Source: Serratia symbiotica (lineage in GTDB: Bacteria > Pseudomonadota > Gammaproteobacteria > Enterobacterales > Enterobacteriaceae). From it: DNA of 64,000 bases. The notes beneath the pieces were generated by a model. It did not search any database, was not told where the DNA came from, and saw nothing but the letters and a program-made list of their open reading frames with translations. Below, in pieces: positions 41,801-53,652 of the stretch. Position 1 is the stretch's first letter; each line of letters opens with the position of its first letter. The stretch lies in assembly GCA_900380265.1 (NCBI GenBank), contig LR025083.1, positions 682,001-746,000 on the forward strand, read 5' to 3'. The translations under genes were made by a program, and so were the position numbers.

Positions 41801-44800
41801 CGTTTACATCGAGTACAAGTTGCTTTTGATCAATGCAGTTACACGCAAGTGATAGGCGTGTATTATCGAGCGCCAGTCTGGTCCTAGTGTGATTACTATT
41901 CAGTAGTTTCCAGAAGCTCTGTATGGGTTTACTTTGAGTACTTTGGTGTTAATGTGTGCATGCAATCTCTAGATTGCAGAGCAGGTAATCTGGCGGACAC
42001 CGTGGATGTGGCGTCTGTGTTTGTCTGTACGCATTGTCTGCTGGTATGTGCTGACTGTTTGTATAAAAATATCTTTTGTTGGTATTTTTATCGAGTCTTC
42101 TGAGTTGCGAGTATATGCTAAAAGAAGTAGACGATTTTTATCTATACCTAGTTCAACGGTACTTCATGCTTTTACTGATTAGTCCATAGTCGTCAATTAC
42201 GGCGTTGCGGTACTGAAATATGAAACAGGCCGATATTTAATCATAGTGAGATGGTAATACAGATTGGGTCGATGGTGAGGGTTGTGCTGCTGAAAGCATG
42301 ATAGTGCAACGCGCTATTAAGGCTAGGGCTTTGTGTCTCTATGCAATTCTATATTGCCAGTAAATGCTTTTGTCTGTTCTGTCATTATGAGCAAGCATGA
42401 TGTGGGTACAATCGCCGTTTTTGTTGATAGATATTGGTGCCTTTCAGTAGTAAGCAGAGAAATTCTAGTGTCCTATAAATAATAGGAACGGTTAGTGTTA
42501 TATACGCCGCTTGATTTTTATAGGTTAAATAACGATGAGGAGGTGTTCCATGTTGGTGTTGGCGCTATAAGAGTCTTTTTGTTTTTATCCTTGGCGCTCT
42601 CGGCGCTATTACTGCATGGTTTAATTCGCACGGAGCTGGAATTATTAGAGTTTTCACATCTCGAACATTCTGGATGTGGTGGTGATGCAATCTTTTGTGA
42701 GGTTCGGTGTTACAAGTGTTGCGATATGAATGCTTGGCACTTTTTAACGGCAGTCTATTTGGTTTTGTGTGAGACATAAAGATGTGTTTTATAGCACACT
42801 GCCAACCGCCTTGTGCTTGTTAATTGTATGCGTATGAATGTGCATTGGTGGTTTGCTATTGAGAATAGCAATTACATGTCATGAATAAGATCGTGTTGTA
42901 TTGCTGACTGGATTCGAGAATAATCTACTGATGGAATGCTTGATAAAGTGGTTAAATTAGAGGTTCTGTCTCGTTTGTTAACGGGGAGGTCTGCTAGGTG
43001 TTGTGTAAATATAAATAGGCACATTATGCTGATTGTTTCGCGTTATAAATTCTATGATGACAGCTGATTTGCACTTACTAAATAGCACTTCATAGAGCGT
43101 TGATACGCGAGTTCTTCTGAAGCCTTAGTTTCGTGGATAATTGGTATGCTAATAGGGGAGATCGATTACCCTGCTGATGATCTATAGGGAGTAGAACCTA
43201 ATACTCGCGAAAGCAAAGAAATGATTAAGTTTTTCTGAAAGTAATGGTTCTGCTTCGTAGCGTCTGTCTTAGCAAAGCCCTGATTGCGTGTGAAACGCAA
43301 ACGTAATTTTGTCCATGCATGCCTGATCGCCTAGTCTGCTGCTTTATCGGTTATTCCGTTTACAATAACTTAGCTTTTATATAGGTATTTCGGTGAGTGT
43401 ACTGATCAGTTGATGCTGCTTTCCGATTACGATGAAGTTAGAAGAGTCGTTCCGTGGTTTATTCCTTCCTGTCAGCCCGGAAGTCTAGTTAGCGGTATGT
43501 ATACTGTTAACCTGGCTGGAACTAGCACTTTGTGCTTGTGGCGGTAATGGTCCGAAGACACTAAGGTGATAGCGATAGGTCAAGTCCTGCTTATCATGCT
43601 GACGTTTTTTGAAAGCAAGCCGATCAGAAGAAAACCTCTTAGGTGCTATACTGATAGGGAGTATCAATCAGTTAAGATGATTAATCTGATGATTCAAAGA
43701 ATGGCAAAGGGTTAGGCCGTGAGGTGATTATTAGACTAACACCTCGGTGATAAACTGGTGTGAAGCTGTTTCATAAATATGTAAAATACGCGTGAGTATT
43801 TGTTTGGTAGTGTAAAAGTGCATAAGTGTTTTCTGAGCAGAGTTATTGCGACTTTAATGGATGATTCTGTATGGGCACGTTTACGCTCGGATTTTACACA
43901 AGTATGCTGCGCATACTTGAAGACGGCTGTCTTCTTAGTGTATCTGTCAGTGCACTAGATGCAAGTTATTTGTAGTGTCACTGCAGTAAAGACTTTTGCT
44001 GCAGCTGTAAGAAAGGTACGGCGTTTTTTAGCGACGCTTAGTTCAGTGTTATCTTGAGTCCGCTTACTCTAGGACTTTTTGATATTGTAGTGAGAAAAGC
44101 CTAAATTGCACCATAATTTATTGCAGAAACGGCATCTACAGATAAAATTTATGAAAAAATAATGAATTTTCAGGCTATTAGGTAGCGGAGTGTAATAGTC
44201 TGAGACTTTATTAGTGGATAAGAATCGAGACTTATTTTTGCCACTATTAATGTTCTTAGGTTTGCCGGAAATCGTCCTCTTCGTTGCTTGGAAGATACAA
44301 CACTAGTAACGCCAAGGTCAGAGAAATCGTTCAGTGTCTGGATTTCCTGCCGTATATTTTCAAAACCCGCTAAGCACCCTTCTCCCTAATCAGGGAGGAG
44401 TTAGTTCGCGAGCTTCTACTAAGACTATCTCCATTCAAAATAGCTACTGCGTGCGTTGGCCAGCTGTGCTATATGGGGTGTTCTAGAGTGAATCGGCAGA
44501 CCTTGATATGAGGCATGAGCGTAAGATCGCCAATAATCAATAGGTGTATAAGTATGTCTGATAGTGTTCCAGATTATCGCGTTGTAATATTCGCCATTCG
44601 AAGAACTAAAGTCTTGTTTCTTAGTCCTAGCCAGGTAGTTTACTATAACTCTGAATATATAGTGTGGTACTGAGGACAAGGAAAAAATCGCGGGTCAGGT
44701 TATTATTTTGGTGCGCTACACAGCTTATACAGCTAGAATTGTTCAATAGCAGGATGCTGTAGTTCTGGCGTACTTCTTCTGGTACGGTGTTCATGCTTGA

Positions 44801-45664
44801 GGCATTTAACTGGGGGATGTATTCTCTTCTCTCTTGTCGCTCGATAAGAGTCAGTGGTTATACTGGTGCGTTATTACCAGAGTGTATCATTATCTCATTA
44901 GATAGTGATGGATTTTCGCCGTGCCGCCACCGACTAGAAGATAGTGGTGTGAGTAATACGCAGGAAGATTCCAGGTCTTTCCAATGTGTGGTCTAACAAC
45001 CTAATCGTTAATTAATGATTAAAGGTAGTGCATGCCACAATGAAGTGTTCGGATGTGAGAATAAGGCACCTGTTGCAAGATCGTTGTTGTGCATATGCCA
45101 ACAACGACTGTCATAGGCACTGAAATCGTGCTCGTCCTATCGCACTATAGATATTGCACGTGTCTTAAATTAGTGATCTACCGACTGTACCTGCCTAAAG
45201 GTGTTTATGCATAGTTAATTAAATGGGTGCCAAAATACACCAACTATGCCTGGATCTTTATCTAGATTCCATGTGTGTGGTGGCTACATTGTGCATAATA
45301 GAGAAAAGCAACTTGGTGAGGTGAGTCCGGTTTTTTGGATTTAGGCGGTGATAATGCTAAATTATAGCACATTCATCATATAGTCTCAGGGTACTCACTC
45401 AATAGGGGGAGTAGGAGATAGCGTGTAAGGACTGGATAGCGCACCGATCGAGAAAGGCTGCTTTAGATGGCTTGACTATCTTCTAGTGTTATTCTAATAT
45501 TTTTATATTAGTAAGTTAAAATCAAAAATGTTATAGCTGGCACAGAACTATTTTCTCTCGTGAGTCTGACTACCGGAATTTAATAAGGCAGCCAATTGTT
45601 TTGAAAGAGGCGTACGAGCTTTGCTTACCGTATGCTACAGAATGTCTACTACCAACTTCGGTAA

Positions 45665-45701
45665 TTAATCAGAGAGATCACTTGGTGATCTCTCTGATTA
45701 A
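45665..45701 (+). repeat. perfect 17-bp-arm inverted repeat, terminator-like
   Basis: Left arm TTAATCAGAGAGATCAC (45665-45681), loop TTG, right arm GTGATCTCTCTGATTAA (45685-45701), no mismatch. Six bases later comes TTTTT (45708-45712), so on the plus strand it could work as an intrinsic terminator, although the T-run is not adjacent. No gene is recognisable upstream. Confidence 0.75.
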
Positions 45702-47502
45702 GGCGACTTTTTATATAGTAGTGAATAGAACTACTGACTTCTCTAGAAGAATAGCATTTGATTAGGGTGGTTTCTCTGGTACTCTGCTGTATTCAGCCTT
45801 ACCGCCTTCTCTAAATTTTAGTAAAACCTATTTGTTAGCGCAGTCGTTCAGTAATATTGCGTGTTATGAATTGCTAGGCTGCTGTTTCAAGAGGTAGGCA
45901 ATTAAGACTCTTTTCTAATGCGTGGCTAGAAATTATCCTCACTTTAATTTGTGAGAGAAAAGTATGGATCATAAATGAAATGTATTCCATGCCCTGTGTG
46001 TCTTTGCTTAACACTATATCGAGTGTGTTAGCGGAAGGTAATCATCTGTGAGTCCGCCGCTATGCTGTGTGATCTTATCTTGTCTCTTGAGTGCTGCGAT
46101 GATGAAGTACTCTGCCTACTTCAAATTTTTAACCTGCCATCAACGTTATAAAAATAGAAGCTACCCTGGGCTATCGGGTACACATAGATGACGATGCTGT
46201 TATACGCAGCAGTATGTCAGTAGTCAGGGATGCTTAATGTCGTGTGAATCTCATGAGCTTGCTATAGGATGTAGATGAGGAGGAATTTATTGTCTATGGA
46301 AAGCGTTAATAGCGTATTTGGCAGCTAAAAACGGTTGCCCTTGCCACTAGAGTTCTTCTTAAAGATTACTTTATACAAATGATTCTTGTTGTGTTTGTAG
46401 GGGTAGCAGTCATGCGCTTTAGCTGGCCGGTAGTAACAAACGTTTGTTAATGGCGGTACTGTTTGGAAATTTCCTTGATGTTTTGCGAGTAGTGGGGAAA
46501 ACAGCATGATTGTTTATCGTTTAATAGATCGCTGTTAATTTTCCATGTCGGCGCTATGTTTTAGATTTATTATAATTCATATTAATTTAAATTTTACAAG
46601 AACACTCTCGCTGAGATTTATCTACCTAGAGGGAAAGCCCTTTTAATTATCTAGAAATGAGGTGATTTTATTTTGACTGGGATAAAAATGGGAAATCGCA
46701 ATAAGGTAGTCGCAGGATTAAAATAGGATGCTTTTTAGCGAAGAAGCCATGGATCGCACTAGGAGATAGTAAGGTATTTTAAAATTGAAATTGAGTGCTG
46801 ATCCCGGATGGAAGCTGATAATTGTCAAAGAGTGTCGGTGGTCTAAGGAACCGAGAAACGGCATTGTTCCTATTCTATAGGAAATCATAATAATGATTTG
46901 GTCAGGATAAGCCACAGGCAAAAGGTTTTGCATTCACTAGAAAGTGCGCTGTGTGGCGAAAGGGTTATACACTGCACCTGCGTTATGCATGCAATGCAGA
47001 ACCCGACTTCGTCTTTCCTCAAACACCATCTATTTGTGCAGTTAAATGCTACATGTCGATTGCTATGGTCGTTGCCCCGTGCTTTATTTCGAAGTATAAT
47101 GAAGGTGCTAAGTTATTAGCTATACAGCTAAATTCTAAAATTCAAATAGGAGAATTGGGATCAGTATATATAATCAGATGTACTATAATTTATAGGCGAT
47201 TCAATAGTGAGTATATGCTTTTGGCCTATAGTAGGCCGTTTCTCGGGAGTTTGAGGAGTGTGCCATTACCGAATCTTTCTGTAATCACTGAATACAGGTA
47301 GAGTAGTGAATACAGTGGGTTTCTGTTGTATAAGTATGCGTTGTTAACAGGAAAACGTCCTGACAAATGTAATTCCTACAACCTTGTAGAGTTGGCGTTG
47401 AAGAACAGGCAGCTAATTGTTTCGTGCTACGTTTCTGAGGAAACCCAGGATAATATGTAAAATAAAGAGTAACGCCTAGCCGGGCGTCTAATGTAGTTAG
47501 TT

Positions 47503-47548
47503 AACAACTGTTATCTCTTTATGGGTAAATAAAGAGATAACAGTTGTT
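47503..47548. repeat. perfect 20-bp-arm inverted repeat
   Basis: Left arm AACAACTGTTATCTCTTTAT (47503-47522), 6-nt loop GGGTAA, right arm its exact reverse complement (47529-47548). No T-run follows in either direction. This is the longest perfect hairpin I found in the window. Confidence 0.85.
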
Positions 47549-47776
47549 CTGTTTGCGTTTAGGCAGCTAATAGCTAGTATACTCGATACTTTCCAATAGG
47601 AGGAAAGTCGCAAAGTTGATGGTTCAAGTTAGTATCTGTGTGGGAACTATCTATGGTAATGCAGTTATGGTGGCGTAAGTGGGAGAAAAAATGCTCAGTG
47701 ATGAAGGTCATGAAGTTAAACTGCTCGCATAGGCTTTTTAGAATGCTTGTCAGTTATATCGGGTCTATGACGTACT

Positions 47777-47811
47777 GATGTTCACCTCTACAACCGGTAG
47801 AGGTGAACATC
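47777..47811. repeat. perfect 15-bp-arm inverted repeat
   Basis: Left arm GATGTTCACCTCTAC (47777-47791), 5-nt loop AACCG, right arm GTAGAGGTGAACATC (47797-47811). No T-run on either side. It lies 229 bp from the 20-bp repeat and shares no core sequence with it. Confidence 0.85.
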
Positions 47812-47945
47812 CGGAGAGCATTGCACTGCTATTTAATACTATCCGCGGCTAGTCGCGCGTTTCAGCGTCGTTGCGGACTGATTTTATGCTAGGGCATATC
47901 AGTTATGATATATTTAGCGCGGCTGGGTGGCCCCTTGATGCAATG

Positions 47946-48143
47946 TTACAGGAAAGAGGCAATTCGCGTAAGAAAATATTGGAAATCGCCGCAATAAAAT
48001 ATCCAGAACCGGATGTAGTTTCCTGTGTGTGGGTCAAATAATGTGACTGCTTTTAGATTAATGAGATGTGCCGCGAGTTGGTGTCTCAAGGTGGTTTTAA
48101 TGTAGGTGATCTTTTTATTATTATAGGCTTTCAGATTATACAT
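47946..48143 (-). pseudogene. yaeH: probable relic of yaeH (UPF0325)
   Basis: Open frame of 65 codons beginning MYNLK, compared with YaeH MYDNLK. Further on, IKTTLRHQLAAHLI recalls IDRYSLRQEANNDIL, and DPHTGNY recalls YFQKDKGEF. The neighbour of dapD is the expected place. The normal protein is about 128 aa; this one is half as long and its second half is unrelated, so it would be a frameshifted relic. The resemblance is weak and could be chance. Confidence 0.4.
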
Positions 48144-48540
48144 ATCATTAAGGATTGTACGCTCTATTTTAATATCCTATGTCGCATTAATTACTTTGGT
48201 ATAGTTAATCTGATTTGTTCAACAGCTAACTTCAGTTTGATTGATTTTGTGCACTTCCTTATAATTTAGCTTGATATTATCTAGCATCGCTATTTTGGCG
48301 TGGATATTTGAGCTGCGCGCTTTTAACCAGTGCTTAGTCTTGAATAATTTTGAAACCAAAAATTGGGCATGCCGTAAGATGCCTTCTAATACCGACTATA
48401 GCCTGTAACATCTTAAGATTGATTAATTTGTAACTTTTTTAAATGGTCTACATAAGACGAACTTTGTTATTCAATTGTGCATATTATGTACGCTATACGC
48501 AACATAAAATAGGCAGGTTATCACTTACTTATGAATAAAC

Positions 48541-49365
48541 TCAGTGAACGTTGCGTAACAGTTCGTTAATGGCGATTTTGGCGCGTGTCTTTGCGTCAAC
48601 TTTCTTCACGATCACCGCACAATATAAGCTGTGCGAGCCGTCTTTCGACGGCAAGTTGCCAGATACTACTACTGAACCAGCCGGTACACGCCCGTAGTGG
48701 CGTTTAGTAGTTTCGCGGTCATAAATGCAAGTACTTTGGCCTAGGTAAACACCCATAGAAATAACCGAGCCTTCTTCTACTACTACGCCTTCAACTACTT
48801 CGGAGCGTGCACCAATGAAGCAGTTATCTTCAATGATAGTTGGGTTAGCCTGTAGTGGCTCTAGCACACCACCGATGCCGACGCCGCCGGCAAGATGAAC
48901 GTGCTTGCCGATCTGCGCACATGAACCGACAGTGGCCCAGGTGTCGACCATGGTACCTTCGTCAACATAGGCGCCAATGTTAACGTAAGATGGCATTAGT
49001 ACGACATTACAGGCAATAAAAGCCCCGAATCGCACGCTAGCTGGTGGCACTACGCGGACCCCTCTCTTTTGGAATGATGCTTCTGCATAGCCAGCGAATT
49101 TCATCGGCACCTTGTCGTAATAGCGAGTTTCCGAGCCTTCTATTACTTTATTTCCGTTTATACGGAACGAAAGTAGCACAGCTTTTTTTAACCATTGATG
49201 TATAACCCACTGATCATCTCTCTTCTCAGCAACCCGAAGTACACCGTTATCCAAAAGGCAGATCACCTGGTTTACTGCTTCACGTGTTAAGGCATCTACG
49301 TTGGCTGGAGTAATCTCTACGCGGCGTTCAAAGGCGTTTTCAATAACGGTTTGTAATTTTTTCAT
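48541..49365 (-). CDS. dapD: tetrahydrodipicolinate N-succinyltransferase DapD
   Basis: Succinylates tetrahydrodipicolinate in the DAP/lysine pathway, so it supports both peptidoglycan and lysine supply. 274 aa, the same as E. coli. N-terminal helical domain (residues about 1-100) followed by a left-handed parallel beta-helix of hexapeptide repeats, e.g. [64 protein letters not shown]. The ribosome site is AGGAAA eight bases before the ATG. Divergence from E. coli is mild, e.g. [17 protein letters not shown]. Downstream yaeH is a probable relic and upstream glnD is dead, so dapD is probably transcribed alone. Confidence 0.97.
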   Translation of the reverse strand: MKKLQTVIENAFERRVEITPANVDALTREAVNQVICLLDNGVLRVAEKRDDQWVIHQWLKKAVLLSFRINGNKVIEGSETRYYDKVPMKFAGYAEASFQKRGVRVVPPASVRFGAFIACNVVLMPSYVNIGAYVDEGTMVDTWATVGSCAQIGKHVHLAGGVGIGGVLEPLQANPTIIEDNCFIGARSEVVEGVVVEEGSVISMGVYLGQSTCIYDRETTKRHYGRVPAGSVVVSGNLPSKDGSHSLYCAVIVKKVDAKTRAKIAINELLRNVH

Positions 49366-51679
49366 GCTTTTATTTCCTAATTTTGTTTATAAAAGACACT
49401 TACTGTTTATACTAGAATCTGTGTCTGTATCTGCTACTCTAAGTTGTTGGCTTTAAGTTAATTCTTGGGCGTTATGCCTTGGTATTTTGATATAATTTTA
49501 ATTATTGAGGAGATATCATCTCGTATCCTGTGGATTAAGGTCAGTGGTCAACCCTTGTTCTAACTGTCTTTTATTCCCTGATAGAAGACGCTGCGATCTT
49601 TGACGGAAAGAATACATAAATCTTTGCCCGGCAGACTATACCAGGAATCTGTGAGTGTTGTCGCATTATAGTGCTAAGTGTGACAGCCCGTGAGGGCCTC
49701 TAATACCGCATATCAGAACGTCGTGCGCTGATCTGCACTAGCGTATAAAGTGCCTCCGCAGCAGGGAGGGGATAGCCATCATTATGCATCGCAGTTAATG
49801 ATGATCTGCCTAGTGTGTGGGTGCTGATTTCGTCGAGCCATCAGGCTGGACATTTTGGTGCAGAAGTCATCTCGATCTATGCGTCGAGTGAATATCTCTG
49901 TGCTTCCTTATATAGGCTAGTTGCTTAGCAAACCAATAAATGGGTTGAGTTGTGTGGCAGAGGATGGTAGCAGATTGCACTTTTAGTGACTAGTGGGACC
50001 TGGTGAGAATTGACGCCAGGTTGCCGAAGTCTAGCGTCTTGTGCAAACAAAGAATGGAGTTATCACTCCAATCGATTTTAGAGATATCACGAATAGCGCT
50101 GTGTATAGCAGCAACTTCAGGTCAGAGAGACATCGATAAACTTCTATGCGTTACGGTTACTTGTGAGTAACGCCTGTGGATTGGAAAAGCAATCAAGGGT
50201 TTCAGTACGCAAATAATTTATCAGTAACTAATACTGTAAGCTTTCAATATATCGAACTACATCTGTCCGAGGATTCACCTTACGCCGGCATAAAATCTGT
50301 CAGTAGCCCTATAGTGCTAAATCGGTACTATTACGTGCCCTTGCATCAGGGCGACACTAAGAATAACCATAAACAGATTTCGTTGGTCAGGATGGTGCAC
50401 ATCTGCTTTAGTAGTCAAGAACAGCATGGCGCAGTTAGGATATCCTTGTGGTAGTCATGCCACCAATCCTAATGACCCATAGGTTCAGAGTATGAACCAA
50501 AATAGTCTATCGGTCTTTTCTGACTGACTGATAAATAGCGTTTGTCACGCGGTCGCACAGATTGTTATGCAATTACAATTATCATGCAGCTGGCGTGCTC
50601 TCAGAGGGATTCACTGCCAATATTGCTCCGTTCATAATCTGATATAACATGTGATTAAATAGCAACAAACTGGGTGATGTCCTAGAACTCTTTCATCATG
50701 CATGCTTCCTGTCCTTTCCTTGATCTTTATAACGCAGCAATATCGCAACTTCTAGTTGAGGATCGAAGAGAAACTAGTTGTTTAGCGTAGCAACGCTAGG
50801 AGCTACGCTAAACTGTATGAATTATAGGCATCTTCGTTGCGCTTTCCGCTTAGCGCATTACGCTGAAGTTCGAAAACGGCAGCTGAGTATTTCATCCAAC
50901 CAAGTAGTGTCTACATGGCTATACGTTACAAGTCGGTTGAGGATGTTCTATAGAGATCCTAGGGTTTTTATTTATCTCCGCTGCTCGGTTAGAATTGGTG
51001 CCATGATAGCCCAGCTGATGTTTCCTTTACTCATTTAACCGAGCGTGTACACGGGGTGAACCCCAGAATCTGTTGATGAAGATGTTGTTTCTATCTATAG
51101 GTGCAGAGTGCCATGGAACGGGGTCACCCCTAAATTAATCAGGTTTTTTCGCCATGGTTAGATCAGGCACTGGTTCCAATAAACGCGTTTCCAACGTGCG
51201 CACCCTCTGATCGATCTCCAGGTCGAGACCCCTATAGCAGGGGGAGGATTCACAAATATGCCTTTATTCTCGCTATTTTACACCTTAGCTGAGTCAGGCT
51301 CACACCTGAGTATATTGATATCCAAGAATAGGTGAAAGCTCTTAATACTGCGCTTGCCACCGACCATCTCTACTCAGAGTGCCCATTTCTTAAAAGCGAT
51401 AGAGAACACATGCCGAACAATAGTTGACGAATAAATTCGATGGGGTGCTATTAGTTTTTTGATGCCGGAGCTAGAGTTAAACGCTGTTTAAGTAGTGATG
51501 GAATGGTTATAGATTATCCTCCGTTGTGAGGAGGTTCATCTCTTCACCTGTATGATCGATAGGATCTTTAGTCTGCTCAGAACGGTCAGCAGGTATCTTA
51601 CTGCTCAAAATATTCAGCAGGATATAAACCGACTAAATCTGGCTTAAGCTATATGTATGTCTGTGGCGAGCTGCCACGA
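49366..51679 (-). pseudogene. glnD: decayed glnD (uridylyltransferase of nitrogen regulation)
   Basis: The interval between dapD and map holds glnD in E. coli. No open frame survives. Near the expected 3' end (49561-49625, complement) LPGKDLCILSVKDRS aligns with the C-terminal ACT domain sequence GERVEDLFILATADRR, and just upstream QIPGIV recalls RISTIG. The rest (2.2 kb, close to the expected size minus deletions) I could not align by eye; the open frame at 50778-51038 on the other strand has no family. GlnD controls PII and glutamine synthetase, so its loss parallels the loss of ptsP. Confidence 0.5.
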
Positions 51680-52474
51680 TTATACCTCGTGCGTAATGAT
51701 CGGGGGGATGGTTTCATCGTTGCGCCATGTCATTATCTCACAACCTGTATCCGTGACCACAATAGTATGCTCACACTGTGCAGATAAGCTACTATCCTTG
51801 GTTTTGACCGTCCAGCTGTCTTGCATGACAAGGATTTGGTGATCACCAGCGTTTACCATCGGCTCAATGGTAAACGCCATGCCTTCTTGTAGTACTACGC
51901 CAGCGTCGTCGGCATCATAGTGTAACACCAGTGGTTCTTCGTGGAATGACTCACCGATGCCGTGGCCGCAGTATTCACGTACTACGGAGAACTGTTTCTC
52001 CTCGACAAATTTTTGGATTGCTTTGCCCAATGTACGGAGGCGGATGCCCGGCTTGACCATGTTTAGCGCCAGGTACAGGCTTTCCTGAGTGATACGACAG
52101 AGCCGTTTCCCCAAGATGGTCGGGTTGCCAACGATGTACATTTTTGAAGTATCACCGTGGAATCCGCCTTTCATCACCGTCACGTCTATATTGACGATAT
52201 CTCCATCTTTCAACACTGTTTCATCGCTTGGGATGCCGTGACATACCACTTCATTCACCGAGATGCAGACGGATTTCGGAAAACCGTGGTACCCGAGGCA
52301 GGCTGATATTGCTTGTTGCTTTTTGGTGATATGCACGTGGCAAATACGATCTAGCTCACCTGTGGTCACGCCAGGTTTGACATGCGGTTTGATGATTTCC
52401 AGTACTTCAGCGGCTAGATGGCCGGCCACGCGCATTTTTTGTATATCATTCGGTGTTTTGATTGAAATTGCCAT
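51680..52474 (-). CDS. map: methionine aminopeptidase Map
   Basis: Removes the initiator Met from nascent proteins. 264 aa, as in E. coli. All five metal ligands are present: Asp97 (VNIDVTV), Asp108 (FHGDTSKM), His171 (EYCGHGIG), Glu204 (FTIEPMV) and Glu235 (AQCEHTIVV). Substrate-pocket His79 is in VVCHGIP. Small departures near the active site are GHGIGESFHEEP (E. coli GHGIGRGFHEEP) and AQCEH (E. coli AQYEH). Divergent from rpsB across about 330 bp, the conserved arrangement. ATG 52474 has AGG a few bases upstream. Confidence 0.96.
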   Translation of the reverse strand: MAISIKTPNDIQKMRVAGHLAAEVLEIIKPHVKPGVTTGELDRICHVHITKKQQAISACLGYHGFPKSVCISVNEVVCHGIPSDETVLKDGDIVNIDVTVMKGGFHGDTSKMYIVGNPTILGKRLCRITQESLYLALNMVKPGIRLRTLGKAIQKFVEEKQFSVVREYCGHGIGESFHEEPLVLHYDADDAGVVLQEGMAFTIEPMVNAGDHQILVMQDSWTVKTKDSSLSAQCEHTIVVTDTGCEIMTWRNDETIPPIITHEV

Positions 52475-52804
52475 GGAACCTATCCGGAGGTGTTGTTATC
52501 GTAGATAAAAACAAGAATCTATATCTAATGGTATCAGTCTGGTTTGTGGCCGCCAAATTTATTTCTCGGATATCTGGGAACAAAATAAAATGTGGTGTCT
52601 ATAGTGAGTTTGTGTTATAAATTATGCGGCAGATCGACCGCGTAAGCAAATATAGTCGGGAATACTTTGACTGTACTGAATTATGCAAATAACACGCATA
52701 TATCAGCACCCGCCATAGTACTTTGAGGTGCCTCTTTACCCTTAAAGTCGGCGTTATGGAGTACGCGTAGGCATAACTTCAACTAATTCTATAGAGGTTT
52801 AATT
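52475..52804 (+). promoter_or_regulatory. map-rpsB divergent spacer with rpsB leader
   Basis: Contains the rpsB-tsf promoter and leader. A candidate -35 TTGACT is at 52667-52672; the -10 partner at 17 bp (TAACAC, 52690-52695) is weak. The last 75 bases before rpsB (TTTACCCTTAAAGTCGGCGT onward) look like the conserved enterobacterial rpsB leader, where S2 represses its own operon; that resemblance is from memory and not checked. GAGG sits 8 bases before the rpsB ATG. Confidence 0.4.
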
Positions 52805-53530
52805 ATGGCAACTGTTTCTATGCGCGATATGCTCATGGCGGGTGTTCATTTCGGTCACCAGACTCGTTATTGGAACCCGAAAATGAAACCGTTTATCTTC
52901 GGTGCGCGCAATAAGGTTCACATCATTAACCTTGAGCAGACTGTGCCCATGTTTAGGGCCGCTCTTACTGAGCTTACCAAGATCGCTGCTAATAAAGGCA
53001 AGATCCTATTTGTTGGTACTAAGCGAGCCGCCAGCGAAGCGGTAAAAGAAGCTGCAAATAACTGCGACCAGTACTTCGTTAACCATCGCTGGTTAGGCGG
53101 TATGCTAACTAACTGGAAGACAGTTCGCCAGTCAATTAAACGGTTAAAAGATTTAGAAATCCAGTCTCAAGACGGCACCTTTGCCAAGTTAACAAAAAAA
53201 GAGGCTCTGATGCGTGCTCGGGAACTAGATAAGTTGGAAAATTCTCTTGGTGGTATTAAAGAGATGGGTGGGCTCCCTGATGCTTTGTTCGTAATCGATG
53301 CCAATCACGAAAACATTGCGATTAAAGAAGCCAATAATTTAGGTATCCCAGTATTCTCAATTGTGGATACTAACTCTGATCCAGATGGCGTTGACTTTAT
53401 TATACCAGGTAATGACGATGCAATCCGTGCAGTTAATCTCTACCTAACTGCCGTTTCGACTGCGGTTCAGGAAGGGCATACTCAAGAACTGCCTGGGCAG
53501 GTTACAGAAAGCTTCGTAGCAGCTGAATAA
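52805..53530 (+). CDS. rpsB: 30S ribosomal protein S2
   Basis: Small-subunit protein needed for binding of S1 and for translation initiation. 241 aa, as in E. coli, and very similar throughout: [110 protein letters not shown]. The C-terminal tail is a little more diverged ([12 protein letters not shown]). First gene of the rpsB-tsf operon; tsf follows after 122 bp. Confidence 0.98.
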   Translation: MATVSMRDMLMAGVHFGHQTRYWNPKMKPFIFGARNKVHIINLEQTVPMFRAALTELTKIAANKGKILFVGTKRAASEAVKEAANNCDQYFVNHRWLGGMLTNWKTVRQSIKRLKDLEIQSQDGTFAKLTKKEALMRARELDKLENSLGGIKEMGGLPDALFVIDANHENIAIKEANNLGIPVFSIVDTNSDPDGVDFIIPGNDDAIRAVNLYLTAVSTAVQEGHTQELPGQVTESFVAAE

Positions 53531-53652
53531 TACGACAAGTTACTATTGAGCTTTAATTAATCAGTAATTTCATATGTTGCTTAAGTGGGCTTTAGACGCC
53601 TTTTCTTACTTGAAGGAGACTTTCCCTATGCGAGATAACCGAGGAAAAAAAA

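Larger units (their letters stand above)
38881..47945. other. second gene desert containing an ancestral synteny break
   Basis: About 9 kb without a supportable gene. Left of it the order is that of the E. coli mltA locus (about 63 min); right of it that of yaeH-dapD (about 4 min), so a chromosomal junction lies inside. Open frames such as 40982-41197 (-), 42495-42779 (+, with one hydrophobic stretch) and 44425-44679 (-) resemble nothing I know. Base composition is less extreme than in the first desert. Three exceptional perfect inverted repeats (45665, 47503, 47777) and smaller ones (42853-42871, 43899-43919, 45081-45107) lie here. No RNA gene, IS element or CRISPR was seen. Confidence 0.55.

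Noticed and set aside
42495-42779. 94-codon plus-strand open frame with a hydrophobic segment
   Set aside because: One hydrophobic stretch but no family, no operon context, and an overlapping open frame on the other strand; not enough to call a gene.
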